Shown piece after piece: positions 10,715 through 34,387 of a stretch of 64,000 nucleotides of DNA. Position numbers and translations under genes: made by a program. The number at the start of each line of letters is the position of its first letter. Within the stretch, counting starts at the first letter, position 1. The DNA is from Syngnathus acus (taxonomy: Eukaryota; Chordata; Actinopteri; Syngnathiformes; Syngnathidae): assembly GCF_901709675.1 (NCBI RefSeq), contig NC_051098.1:13545918-13609917 (forward strand). The letters are read 5' to 3'. The notes under the pieces were generated by a model that made no database searches, was not told the origin of the DNA, and saw only the letters and a list, made by a program, of their open reading frames with translations.

Positions 10715-11389
10715 ATGCGCCGGCGTCTGGAGCTGGCGGGCCTGGGTCTGGCCTTCTCCGGGTGGCTCTGCGCCATCTTGACTCGCTGCGTGGCCTTGTG
10801 GACGGTGAGCGGCACTCTGGATAACTCCACGGCTACCCTACCGGCTTACTGGGACGGGGTGTGGCTGGAATGGGACCACTGGGATCTGGCCCACGACGGG
10901 GAGCTGCACTGTTCCTTCTATCGGACGCTCATTTCGCTTTCTGGGAGTTTCCGCACGTGGAGGGCCTTCATCATGGCGGCGGTGGGCGCAGGGGCGTTTT
11001 CCACCTTGATAGGTGTGGCCGGAGCCGTGTGGTTCCCCAAGCGGGGGCAGGTGAAAGTGTTTTCCGGGGCCGCGTACGTTTTATCCGGGATTCTTATTCT
11101 GATTCCCATCGCCTGGACCTGCCAGCACAGCAGCCAGCCGCTGGCGGGTGCCGTGCACCTGAGGAGGGACTGGGGACCGGCGCTGTATTTTGGATGGGTG
11201 GCCTTTGCGCTGATGATCGCCGGGGGGATCCTTCTCACCACATTGTGTCCCACCGCCTCCGAGGTACCGGACCCGTCCGTTGAGGGTCACGGGACGCATC
11301 TTCCCGAGGAGACGATGCACCCACTCAACAGGATCAACAGGGCCAACTTCACACATAGCCAGTACCAACGTGGGTCCGTGCCCTCCTGA
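10715..11389 (+). CDS. divergent claudin lacking one loop-1 cysteine, cluster member 7
   Basis: A single-exon 224-residue protein with four membrane segments and a claudin-like plan (CVALWTVSG after TM1, WDGVW in loop 1, IPIAWTC before loop 2, RRDWGPALYFGW entering TM4). In the signature W-GLW-xx-C-x8-10-C, the first Cys is replaced by Trp (GVWLEW, residue 53; codon TGG at 10871-10873), while the second Cys is kept at residue 66 (ELHC). The tail ends SVPS, so the PDZ ligand is also absent. The QMQC region, the DLQAARA motif and the GGKCTNC turn are all altered. The open frame is intact, which argues against a decayed copy. It could be a specialised claudin or a claudin-family protein outside the classic group; I cannot name it. 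Confidence 0.82.
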   Translation: MRRRLELAGLGLAFSGWLCAILTRCVALWTVSGTLDNSTATLPAYWDGVWLEWDHWDLAHDGELHCSFYRTLISLSGSFRTWRAFIMAAVGAGAFSTLIGVAGAVWFPKRGQVKVFSGAAYVLSGILILIPIAWTCQHSSQPLAGAVHLRRDWGPALYFGWVAFALMIAGGILLTTLCPTASEVPDPSVEGHGTHLPEETMHPLNRINRANFTHSQYQRGSVPS

Positions 11390-12068
11390 TGCCCCCCCTT
11401 CCCCTTTGTGTTTTCAACAAAACTAGATATGATTTTGGATTGCGTGTGTAAGCAATAGGTGAAAATCTCAAATCTTATTTCCCCCATTGGAAATGCTGGA
11501 GCAGGTACTGGACTCCTCAGAGAAGATCCATGCGAGCACACGAAACCCGAGCCAACATTCGAACCCCGAACTGTGAAATTTTCAATTTTGAAAATGTGTA
11601 TTTGCATTAGAGCATACTCCCCATGGTGACACAATTAGTTCATATCTTCATTACCTTTTTTTTTTTTAACATTTCAAGTTTTACTCACATATTACAACTT
11701 TATTCTTGTGAATTTGACTTTTTATGAAGAATTAAAAATGGGCTCATTTTGTGTATACATCCTGAATGTATAAGTTTAGTAATTTTTTTTTTGATATGGT
11801 ACAGAAATTAAGTTTTGACCTACTTGACCAATGAAGAACTTTTGATTGTTAACCTGTGGACATTGTAACTACTTTTCACTTGCCCTTGATTGAAAAGAAA
11901 GTGACATTAAATACACATTTGCATTTAATATTTGTGTGCAAAAAATTTAAAAAAAAGTGCTGCAAAGCAGAGATTCCCAAAGAGTGTGCTTTTAGCATAA
12001 AGGAACAGTTGAGTTTTTAATTTTTACTTAATTAGTTCCCAACATCTTTTGAAAGTGTTAGTGATTCC
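11390..12068. other. intergenic DNA between claudin 7 and sbds
   Basis: AT-rich, with short homopolymer T runs. It must contain the 3' ends of claudin 7 (plus) and sbds (minus). No coding exon is visible. Confidence 0.5.
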
Positions 12069-13935
<1,867 letters not shown>

Positions 13936-16221
13936 ATGTTGTCATTCTTTGCCAGGTCTGCTTTCACAACATGTAAGTCAACAGCGCTCTGTTGCGTTAA
14001 TAAACGTCACATATTGAGTCAATTTTGTCAATATCTAACAACTGTCGTGTTTTAATTTTAGTTGTGTGTTTGAAAGTTCAGCTTGTTCTCACTCCTTATG
14101 TGCATTTTCGTTTACTTTTCCCATGACTACATTTCACTGCTGCCTGTCCCAAAATGGCCCCCACCCGCTTAATTAGTATTCTCAAAATTGTGTCTAATTT
14201 GGTTCACATATATGAGCCGTATTTCCATTAAAAACGTACTTTAAATCCCTACGGTGTGATTAGTGTAGTTATTCTCCTAGTTATGTACTACTCCACTAAC
14301 TGCCTAAGTAATACAGTAGTAAAATATATGCATTTCATCTTGAATACAATTTTTTTTTTTTTTAATAGACAGGGGATTCGGGCCCTGCAGCCAAACAGTC
14401 GTCCGGACCATGTCGACTTCTGGCGGTCCCACAGCCCCTTACACCACCCTGGCCATCAGCCGCCCAGCACAGACGATCACGCATGTGGAGCTCCACCGTC
14501 CAAACAAGCGCAATGCAATGAACAAAGCATTCTGGAGGCAAGAATTTTTTTAAATAGATTTTATAAAAGATGGCATATGGGGGGAAATAATTTGGAATTG
14601 GGTCAAGGGGTTTATAAAAATAATCTACCCCCCCGTCTCCACTTGATATTGCGATCGCAAATATCAGTGCCCTCTTCCAATATATTGTTTTAACAAACAA
14701 TAAATTAATATAGTAAAAATTTCTGGATATTTTATGTGCTCTGACAATGACAATAAAACTGAGCATAATGATCATGGTTGTGCTGTCTCTCAGTGAGATG
14801 GTGGATTGTTTTAACGAGATTTCCGGTGACCCGGACTGCAGAGTGGTTGTGGTCTCTGGCGCAGGGAAGGTCTTCACAGCAGGTGTCACAAGTCTTGTCA
14901 AAGTTGCTTTTTTTTTTTTTTACATCAATTGAAGAACAAATCTAATTCTCAGTTGTGTGCCGATGGTCCAGGTATTGACCTGATGGACATGGCCGGCGAC
15001 TTGCTGCAACCAAACGGAGATGACACGGCCCGCATTTCTTGGAACCTAAGAAAGAACATCACCAAATACCAGGACACCTTCTCAGTCATCGAGAGGGTCC
15101 GTCACACGTATGATGATTATGATGATTAATATATGATCATTTTTATTATTACTTATGTGTTGATCTTCTTGCTCCAGTGTCCAAAGCCAGTTGTGGTAGC
15201 TGTTCATGGAGCCTGTGTGGGAGGAGGTAGGAGGACCTCATCAGAACTATTAAAATGATTGAAATGTCACCTTTTCAAAACTCAAATTCATCGTCAGGTG
15301 TGGATCTGATCACTGCCTGTGACATCCGCCTGTGCACCCAGGATGCCTGGTTCCAAGTCAAAGTATGTCCCGTGTAAATTAGAGCATCACCTAACATTCA
15401 TCACTCACTAGGCCACGCCCCTTTAAGGCACACATCCAGCAGACAAATACTACGTATAGAATGTGAGCTTCATAAAAGCAGTATCTTTCTTTTTTGGGGT
15501 TTGAACACAAAAGTAAATATGGCCAGTCAAGGGGTGAGAATCTATTTTTGGGGGCGATGCCACAAAGATGTTAAAGGTTGTTGACTCGGTTACGATGTTG
15601 CAGGAAGTGGACATCGGGCTAGCAGCGGACGTCGGAACGCTGCAGAGGCTCCCGAAAGTGATCGGCAGCCGCAGGTAAACAGCTCATAAACACACTTGAA
15701 ATTGTTCATCTAAAATATTCCCACCTTTTCTCCAGCCTGGTGAACGATCTGGCTCTGACTGCGAGGAAGATGTACGCCGATGAGGCCTTGAACAGTGGAC
15801 TGGTCAGGTAAAGTGATTTTGGGCTTATGATGGAGATGAAGGATAAGGCAGCCTCCCGTACGAATTGAAGTGGCTTTTCTCGTCGGGTACCCAGCCGAGT
15901 GTTTGCGGACAAGGAGGCCATGATGGCGAGCGCGCTGGAGATGGCCGGAGAGATGGCCGCCCGCAGCCCCGTGGCCGTACAAGGCACCAAAGTCAACCTC
16001 ATCTACTCCCGAGACCACAGCGTAGCCGAGGGACTCGACTACATGGTAAGGAAAACTTCAGGAAGTTCAAACTTAACACACTCTATTGTGAAATGCTGAA
16101 TGGTCCATGTTTCCAGGCCACGTGGAACATGAGCATGCTTCAGACTGCAGACGTGATGAAATCCGCTCAAGCCTCCATGGAGAAGAAGAGTGTCAAGAGC
16201 ATAACCTTCTCCAAACTGTGA
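13936..16221 (+). CDS. ech1: delta(3,5)-delta(2,4)-dienoyl-CoA isomerase
   Basis: Ten exons (13936-13972, 14369-14537, 14794-14882, 14972-15096, 15178-15226, 15298-15362, 15604-15674, 15736-15807, 15895-16045, 16117-16221) give 310 residues (human 328) with all phases consistent. This enoyl-CoA hydratase/isomerase-family enzyme shifts double bonds during beta-oxidation of unsaturated fatty acids. Visible motifs: HVELHRPNKRNAMN, GAGKVFTAGIDLMDMAGD, VHGACVGGGVDL (oxyanion-hole region), ACDIRLCTQDAWFQVKEVDIGLAADVGTLQRLPK (acidic catalytic residues expected here), and a C-terminal SKL peroxisomal signal. The N-terminus MLSFFARSAFTT is Ser/Arg-rich and could target mitochondria. Intron 2 appears to use a GC donor (AG/GCAAGA). 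AATAAA at 16455 ends the gene. Confidence 0.95.
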
Positions 16222-16454
16222 AAAGAGGTCAGGATGTTTACTGAACAAGCTCTTTAGCGGTTCTCAAGCTGGGCTTCTCGGGCCAATCTAAGATTGCTGA
16301 ACCAAACAAAAATAAGAATGTGCCAACAGTCTTATGATTCATAAATAAGCTATAAAGTGCACTTCTGACAAAGTCGTCAAATGCCGATGCCTGATCATTT
16401 CTATCTGTCATTGTAAAATACTCGTTTATATGATTTTAATATTTGTATGAATCT

Positions 16455-16460
16455 AATAAA
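16455..16460 (+). promoter_or_regulatory. polyadenylation signal of ech1
   Basis: AATAAA about 235 bases after the ech1 stop. The convergent cep295 signal lies only about 70 bases further on. Confidence 0.55.
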
Positions 16461-16528
16461 TAGGTGCTGAAAGTTTATAAATATAAAGTATGTAAACACT
16501 ACACAAGATCTTTGAATAAGTTAAAAGC

Positions 16529-16534
16529 TTTATT
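16529..16534 (-). promoter_or_regulatory. polyadenylation signal of cep295
   Basis: TTTATT on the plus strand reads AATAAA on the minus strand, 56 bases past the cep295 stop. It would give a very short 3' UTR that ends at or inside the ech1 3' end. Confidence 0.5.
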
Positions 16535-16589
16535 AATAAACGAAACTATAACATCATTTACACAGGTGGGAAAGAACATTCTGAGTCGC

Positions 16590-25216
<8,627 letters not shown>

Positions 25217-25603
25217 TGTCTCTCAGCGTAAACATTTCTCTGTAGCAACATAAGCAGCTAGCGGCTTAGCTGATTGGCCTGAATTGGTTAACTTTGCCTG
25301 ATCGCTAAGTTCCGCGGCTCAAACGCGAGTTAATCGATGAAATAGGATCATATCAAGTTATAGAAGTCAGATTGAATACATTCTGATGCGATCAATCCAA
25401 AATAAAAGACATTTTCTTGCAGCACACAAATCGGTGCGATCGCGAAGAGTTCGCTTTGAATTCTTCCTACGTCACATCCGTCGGTTTAAACGTCCCGCCG
25501 TGTTCGCGCACTTTGTCGCGACACATTGTTATATTATTTAGATGTATTATCATTATTAATTATCGGCACTCTTGAATAGTCGGCAAGAGTTTTATCACGT
25601 ATA

Positions 25604-25634
<31 letters not shown>

Positions 25635-26038
25635 TTTTTAAAAAAGCTTAAATGTATCTAGTATTTTACAATTTTAACAGCTGCAGCAACACTTTTCACC
25701 TTAGGGGCGGCGCTATTGTCCCCAAGTAGAATTAGCAGCCATATATGAAAACCAAAGAAGAGCGTGTAGCGTGCGTAGAATAATCGAATCACGACAGAAA
25801 CAATAACACAACTTAAAGGGGCAATATTTACATTCCTAACAATTGCTTAAAAGCAGAGGTAAGATGTGCTTTTATCAAATGTTATTAATTTCAATGTTTT
25901 CAATTAGCTGTTTCGTGTTCGAACCAAATACGCCGTGATTACCATAAAGCTAACGCTAGCCGATTTGGATAGCAAAGCAGTCGTATAATGATGTCTTTCT
26001 CCTGCTGTCCCTTCCCTGTCTTGCTTAGCCTTGCCATC
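25217..26038. promoter_or_regulatory. divergent promoter region of cep295 and med17
   Basis: 822 bases between opposite start codons. It contains a (TA)n run at 25600-25626 followed by a T tract. A 5' UTR splice acceptor (ttgcttag) may lie at about 26022-26029 before the med17 ATG. Promoter role is inferred from position. Confidence 0.4.
25600..25626. repeat. (TA)n microsatellite with adjoining T tract
   Basis: About 13 TA units followed by a T-run and an A-run, between cep295 and med17. Confidence 0.9.
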
Positions 26039-28900
<2,862 letters not shown>

Positions 28901-29158
28901 TTCCAACACTCCCCGGGTGGACCAGCAACTTAGCCATGTTACAAAAAATATATATATATGATAAGCCACGACCCTTTCCTTTTTATTCTTCCATGGAGGA
29001 GTTTTACAAGACTTTTGTTGGCTGCCTGCCCACATTTGTTCACTTTTTTTTCCCTACTTACTAAATATTTTCCACATCAAACTGTTCAATTCCCTCAGCT
29101 CATTTTGGGGAAGTATTCCAACTTGACCTATAGTTACTCCAAACAATATTATTTTGGC

Positions 29159-29164
29159 AATAAA
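29159..29164 (+). promoter_or_regulatory. polyadenylation signal of med17
   Basis: AATAAA about 260 bases after the med17 stop and 145 bases before the end of the convergent vstm5 coding region. Confidence 0.55.
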
Positions 29165-29308
29165 TACAGTTTATATTTACAATACACATGTATAAAATAA
29201 ATCTGAGAGCGCCTCAGTCTCTTCTTTCCTCTACCAAATCCATTGTGGTGAAGGAAAAAAAAAAAGTCTTTCCTGTTACAAATGAAAAATAGTCCCAACA
29301 AACTTGTG

Positions 29309-30616
29309 TCAAAGACGCTGCAGCTCCGTTGCGTCATTTTCTGGAGAAAGAAAAAAAAGGGGGGGGGCAGTCATTTGAGACTCTAGGCAACCTTTGTACT
29401 CCAAAACACGCCCAAAGTGCCAACTTGCATTCACAGCCGGATGGCCCAACATGATTTGTGACTGTAGTCATTTGAGCAAGCAAGCTTTAGAAAGGCAGAA
29501 GTGGGAATAAACCCCAGTACTGTACAAACAGTCTTTATTATACAATGGTCCCTTGATATGAGTTGGCATTTGGCCAATTTTTGAATGCTACTTACAAACT
29601 GGAGGCACGGATACTCACTTCACAATAATCAGACTTTTAAAATTGCAATCCCGAGTTTACCATTTACAGCGGCAAAGGCCACAATAACCGAGCAGGATAT
29701 AACCTTTGGCCCCGGTGCGACATGAGTCATTCTATACTACTAAAAGATTTTTTTTTTTAAATCTGTGGTTAGAAGCAGAAGATTAGATGAATGAGACTCC
29801 TACCTGGCATTTCTTTCCTGCGTTGCCACGCTACAATCTTCCTGTAGGCTTTGTCCAACAGCCACATGGCCAGCATGAGAAGGCCCGCCACGCAGGCCAG
29901 CGCCAGGGCTGACACCGACAGGTACTGCAGGTCCTCATACAGAACCTCTGCGAAGAACATTATTATTATTTAAGTATAAAAATGCATCAACTGTCTGTTT
30001 TTCACCCACCATTGACTTTGAGGACAAATCCAACATCTTTACTGACGCCCATCTCGTCGGTGACCGTCAGCACGTAGTACCCGGTGTCTTGCAACCGCAG
30101 GTCCGACAATCCCATGGAGCCGTTGTCGTGCGCTTCTACGCGACTGCTGTAGTCAGCGGTGACATTGGTGAAGACACCCGGCCGCCAGATGCCGATGGCG
30201 CGGCTCACCGAGCTCGACATGAAGGTCCACTGGATGGTGGGGGTGCAATTGCAGGCCACATCCACGGAGAAGAACACGTCCTCCTGCACGGACCGGGTTA
30301 GGCTGTGCTCGGGGGACTCGATGGAGATGGCTCCAGCTTGGAAGGAGAAAAAAAAAAAAAGTATTTTTAAGCCAGAAAATTCCTTGGCACTCAGATACGT
30401 GCAATTTCGCATGACAGGTTCCTGGCAGAACTTTCTAAAAGGGGTCACTCCTTTTAATAAAGTATGTTTGGGCAGCCTCAAAAACCTCATCAAATTTATC
30501 CAAAGAAGTTTCAGTGGACCTTGTGGTTCTGCTGTTTGCTCAATGAGGCATGGAGAAGGAATTCTACTCAAGAATGCCAAGGCGCTGAGAAGGAAAAAAT
30601 GAGCAAGGTGCGCCAT
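29309..30616 (-). CDS. vstm5: V-set and transmembrane domain protein 5
   Basis: Four exons on the minus strand (30616-30568, 30336-30010, 29947-29804, 29340-29309) give 183 residues (human about 200), all in phase. The first exon encodes a hydrophobic signal peptide (MAHLAHFFLLSALAFL). Exon 2 is a single V-type Ig domain with CNCTPTIQWTF, NVT and NGS glycosylation sites and LQDTGYYVLTVT (the D-x-G-Y-Y motif). Exon 3 carries EVLYEDLQYLSV, a transmembrane helix, and a basic cytoplasmic start (KAYRKIVAWQRRKE). The last exon is a 32-base prediction ending TELQRL. Mammalian VSTM5 promotes neuronal morphogenesis. The domain's first Cys region (VACNC) is kept, but the usual second Cys before the final strand is replaced in GYYVLTV, as in human VSTM5. 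Confidence 0.88.
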
Positions 30617-31576
30617 TGCTCATCGATTAAACAGCCTCGTTGACGTAACTATAAATATCATCATAATAAACAGGAAGCAAATATTGTCACACTCGAAGTA
30701 AAACTGGTGACGGTAGATGATCTGATTCAACTACTGTAATTAAGAACTAATTCCAAAATTCACACAGACAAAGAAACAAAAGCATTTACAAACAGATGAC
30801 ATTCAGAAGTAAAGCAGAATTAAGTATCTTACCGAAATGACATTTAAACACAAGACCTTTGACATCACACATTATTGAGCAGTGTAACATTAATTTGTCA
30901 GATTTGATTTATTTATTTGGATTGTTAAGAGTCTGCAGCTACTGTCGTCCTGTCACCAAAAAGCTGAACTGGAACTATTTCCTTTTTTTTTTTTTTTTTT
31001 TTTTTTGCTTATGTGGCCCTCAACAGAAACCAGTTGAGACGTTCCCGTCGTGAGAATAAGTATAGTGCTTACCTCGTTGGCACATGTACAACAAAAAGCA
31101 AAAGAGCGCAGCAATGTCGTGTACATCCCAGAGCCTGTAGTACAACATTAGCATCTCAGAGCCATCGGTTGGTTGAAGAGCACCAAGAAGAATCTCTCCC
31201 AACTCACTTGACCTTTTGGCAGGCTTTTTCAGTCCTTGACAAATAATGATCCCGACATTTTCTCACAATCTTCCGCGTGCCTCGTCGTCCTCTCAGGCGT
31301 TTACTGAGTGTGTGTTCATACCTGCGCAGCCGGAACGCACCGATCAGACAGGTTGAGCCGGAGATTATTGAGTAAACATGTATCCACACTCACACACCAA
31401 GGTGAAGAAAGGCCACACGGTGTCGGGCCTTCCCGCTTTTGTGACTTACAAGTAAAACAGGCACTTTGGAGCCACACCAGCTATCAGCATAGGTTGGAAG
31501 CCCCTGGCCCCTCGCATTATGTGACACCTGGTAGAACGTGCCAAACAGGAAGCACTCACTTCAAAAAAATAAAAAG

Positions 31577-31580
<4 letters not shown>

Positions 31581-31610
<30 letters not shown>
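31581..31610. repeat. (GA)n microsatellite
   Basis: About 15 perfect GA units in intergenic DNA. Confidence 0.9.
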
Positions 31611-31612
<2 letters not shown>

Positions 31613-32018
31613 CAACTGGCCTATGTTTGGAAGTTTGTTTGACTGTGGGAAGCTATTTGAGCATTTATTTGCAGGCCTTTCTACCCAGTTTAAGTGAGAG
31701 ATAGCAATCACAACAAAGTTTATGAATATATTGTTCAGTAAGTATATAATGTCAGTCCAGATTTAGCATAACTCTCAAGTTCTTGCACAGGAGCGGTCGC
31801 TCATCAGTTTGTGCACATGATTAAGTGTTATTTGATGAAGTGTGAGACAGAAATTACAAAATATTTTCACTTATGATTGCATAAAATTTGTGGAAGCAAT
31901 CTCTGTCGTCGATTTGATTTAAACTATTGAAAACAGTAATGATGTATTAATGATGTACGTATTGCGTAATGACCTCAAAATGTCCAAGATGACCTTGAAC
32001 GTCGCTTAGGATTTTTTT

Positions 32019-32023
<5 letters not shown>

Positions 32024-32056
<33 letters not shown>
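32024..32056. repeat. (TA)n microsatellite
   Basis: About 16 TA units preceded by a T tract. Confidence 0.9.
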
Positions 32057-32059
<3 letters not shown>

Positions 32060-32996
32060 GGCACCGAATACTGACGAAAAAATATCACTACGGACGAAAA
32101 TGCTTTGGTGAATATTCAAAATGCTTTTCAGGTGACTCTTAAGTTTTTTTTACTGAAGTCAAATTTGATGTACGTCGCCTTCTATCGAACAGGTAAGCAA
32201 ACATCTTAGGCCTACTCTTATGACCTTCAATTTCCTCATCATGCACACAAGTAAGTGAAACTTTGTAACAAATACACAGTAAATGTTTTAATTGTGCGTT
32301 TACTGAAGTTTTTAATCTCGCTCGTGGAAAGAGAAATCTATTTAATTGCATGTTTGTAAAGCGATTGATGTGAACGTATGTGTAATTCTCCTCCACTGCT
32401 GTGGTGTCGCTCTAGTATTAATACCTGCCAGTTAAACAGTAAACAGGAAGTAGTTCGGTGACTCGGTGCATAGATGTGACGCTACCTGATACAATTTGCA
32501 CATATATCGGTCAAGCAGCAAAAGTACTTTTCACCACAGTATTACACGAACAATCTGCTCATGCAATGAAAGTAATTTGCTGTTAATGATTCATGTAAGA
32601 CTATTTTCACGTGGTTAAACGAGATCAAGTTAAAGTAAAATTACTTTTCCTTCGACGTGGATCACGTGACAGGCGATCGATTTCCTAATATTCTTTCGAA
32701 AAACAACACAAATGTCCTGCTTGGACCCATTATGTGTTTGCGCTATTCTTGAACATTTGTCATTGGCTTAGTTGATTGTCAAAGAACAACAAAATAATGC
32801 CATTAAAAGGAATATGTTTACTGGTGCTTCTCCATTGGACCATCATGGGTCACATGACTTGTAGTACCCATCAATACTCAGTATTTATTTGGTTGTATAG
32901 GCTGCAAAACTGCACACCTATCCATTTCACTTACAATGTATGTTGTTGTTTCTTGTCGTGTAAATTTGTGTTGTTGTCGTTGCTTGGTGACGTTTA

Positions 32997-33016
32997 TCAC
33001 CCTCACTTTAGATTGT
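32997..33016 (+). promoter_or_regulatory. proximal sequence element of the U2 gene
   Basis: TCACCCTCACTTTAGATTGT fits the vertebrate snRNA proximal sequence element (TCACCNTNAC then an A/T-rich part). It lies at -62 to -43 relative to the U2 start, the expected place for SNAPc binding. No TATA box follows, as expected for a polymerase II snRNA gene. Confidence 0.7.
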
Positions 33017-33058
33017 AGTGCCGGGATTTAAGTAGTCCCCGTCTGCCAGTTTGGGGTT

Positions 33059-33246
33059 ATCGCTTCTCGGCCTTTTGGCTAAGATCAAGTGTAGTATCTG
33101 TTCTTATCAGTTTAATATCTGATACGTCCCCTATCCGGGGACCATATATTAAATTGATTTTTGGAACAGGGAGATGGAATAGGGGCTTGCTCCGTCCACT
33201 CCACGCATCGACCTGGTATTGCAGTACCTCCAGGAACGGTGCACCC
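33059..33246 (+). ncRNA. U2 spliceosomal snRNA
   Basis: A 188-base match to vertebrate U2 snRNA along its full length. It starts ATCGCTTCTCGGCCTTTTGG and includes the branch-point recognition sequence (GTGTAGTATCTGTTC), the Sm site (ATATTAAATTGATTTTTGG) and the 3' stem-loops ending GGTGCACC. U2 pairs with the intron branch point. There are a few compensated-looking changes from human in stem IIa/b and after it (for example CCCCTATCCGGGGACC). The intact sequence and a good upstream promoter element suggest a functional gene and not one of the common pseudogenes. Confidence 0.95.
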
Positions 33247-33765
33247 CCTCTAATTGTAAATACAAAAGTCCTGAAGTATAACTTGACGTATTAAGTGTCA
33301 GCATTTAGTTGGGTGAGACTATTCATTATCTCAGAAGGAAATAATTTTTGAGGATCTTTAATTGTTTTTCTTGCCATTAATTACATCAAAAATATCCATG
33401 TAGTATACATTCTCAGTGGAAAAGTCTGAGATTTTATTGAATACTAAATCATACTTTGAGAAAAAAAAATCTCATTTGAAAAAGATCTGAATGAAAATAA
33501 TTAAGTATACAATGCATGGTGTTTGTATGAGTAACGAGTCCCAAATGTTTCTATCCTGGTGGTTGATCAAAACACGTACAGTAATGCTCTTGCACCACTA
33601 GATGGCAGCAGCAAATAGAAAAGAAGCAATGCATGCTGGGAACTATTTTGCAGATTGTTTTAAAACTTAATTTATAATGGTTTGATTACTGTAATGACTA
33701 AATGTACTATGTTCTACGAATGCTGTTCTATCCACTGAGTGTGTTCACACGTTTGTACCAAATAA

Positions 33766-33783
33766 GACCGTGACTGAAGATGG
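33766..33783 (+). promoter_or_regulatory. candidate proximal sequence element of the U1 gene
   Basis: GACCGTGACTGAAGATGG lies at -60 to -43 from the U1 start. It resembles the human U1 element (GACCGTG followed by a TGNA-type part). Support is moderate. Confidence 0.5.
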
Positions 33784-33825
33784 TGTGTGCGGTATAGACA
33801 TCGGCCCGGCGACCGTGTACAACTC

Positions 33826-33989
33826 ATACTTACCTGGCAGGGGAGATACCATGATCAAGAAGGTGGTTCACCCAGGGTGAGGCTCAGCCATTGCACTCCG
33901 GTTGTGCTGACCCCTGCGAATTCCCCAAATGTGGGAATCTCGACTGCATAATTTCTGGTAGTGGGGGACTGCGTTCGCGCTCTCCCCTG
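33826..33989 (+). ncRNA. U1 spliceosomal snRNA
   Basis: Exactly 164 bases, the vertebrate U1 length. The 5' end ATACTTACCTGGCAG is the 5' splice-site recognition sequence. Stem-loop I, the U1A-binding loop II (CCATTGCACTCCGG), the Sm site (ATAATTTCTGGTAG) and the terminal stem-loop ending CGCTCTCCCCTG are all intact. It lies in the same orientation as U2, 579 bases downstream. A SINE in reverse orientation begins within about 20 bases of its 3' end. Confidence 0.96.
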
Positions 33990-34009
33990 ATCAGACTGTC
34001 TAAATTAAA

Positions 34010-34172
34010 TCGTCATCTGACCCGAGGCCCCATTTCCAACCCTTCTGCTGAGTGCCAAGCAGAGCAGGAAATGAGTTCCATTTTTAAGGTCTTAGGCTTG
34101 ACCCGGCCGGGGTTTGAACCCACAACCTCCCAGTCTCAGGGCGGACACTCTACCACTCGGCCACTGAGCTGG
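34010..34172 (-). mobile_element. tRNA-derived SINE, copy 1
   Basis: Read on the minus strand, it begins like a tRNA with box A (TGGCCGAGTGG) and box B (GGTTCAAACCC), then continues into a SINE body with CTTGGCACTCAGC and GGGTTGGAAATGGGG. The same order of motifs recurs at 48117-48282. The 3' end faces the U1 gene. The body resembles widespread acanthomorph fish SINEs; the exact family is not determined. Confidence 0.8.
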
Positions 34173-34387
34173 TGTTTGTAAATCCCGCTAAACAGACTCA
34201 CTACCATCTAGTAGCAAATCCCCCCCCAGCCCCCACCCCCCCCCAGCTCTTCCTATCTTTGCTCGATTAGTTTGGGCTGAGGGCGACGTGCCGAGTCCAG
34301 AAAGAGCGATCACACCGTAACGTCCCTTGTAGCCCTTTTTGTTTCGTTTACTGATTTATCAAGTACAATTCTAAAAAAATAAGTCAC

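Larger units (their letters stand above)
30617..33058. other. intergenic DNA between vstm5 and the U2 gene
   Basis: No coding exon is supported. Simple sequences present: a T tract at 30983-31006, (GA)n at 31581-31610 and (TA)n at 32024-32056. The last 60 bases carry the U2 promoter element described separately. Confidence 0.55.

Noticed and set aside
25988-26038. Upstream in-frame ATG as the med17 start
   Set aside because: The 17 extra residues are hydrophobic and unlike MED17 N-termini, and a likely splice acceptor lies between this ATG and the chosen one.
33826-33989. U1 pseudogene
   Set aside because: Full 164-base length, intact 5' end, Sm site and terminal stem argue against decay, though the SINE next to its 3' end leaves some doubt.
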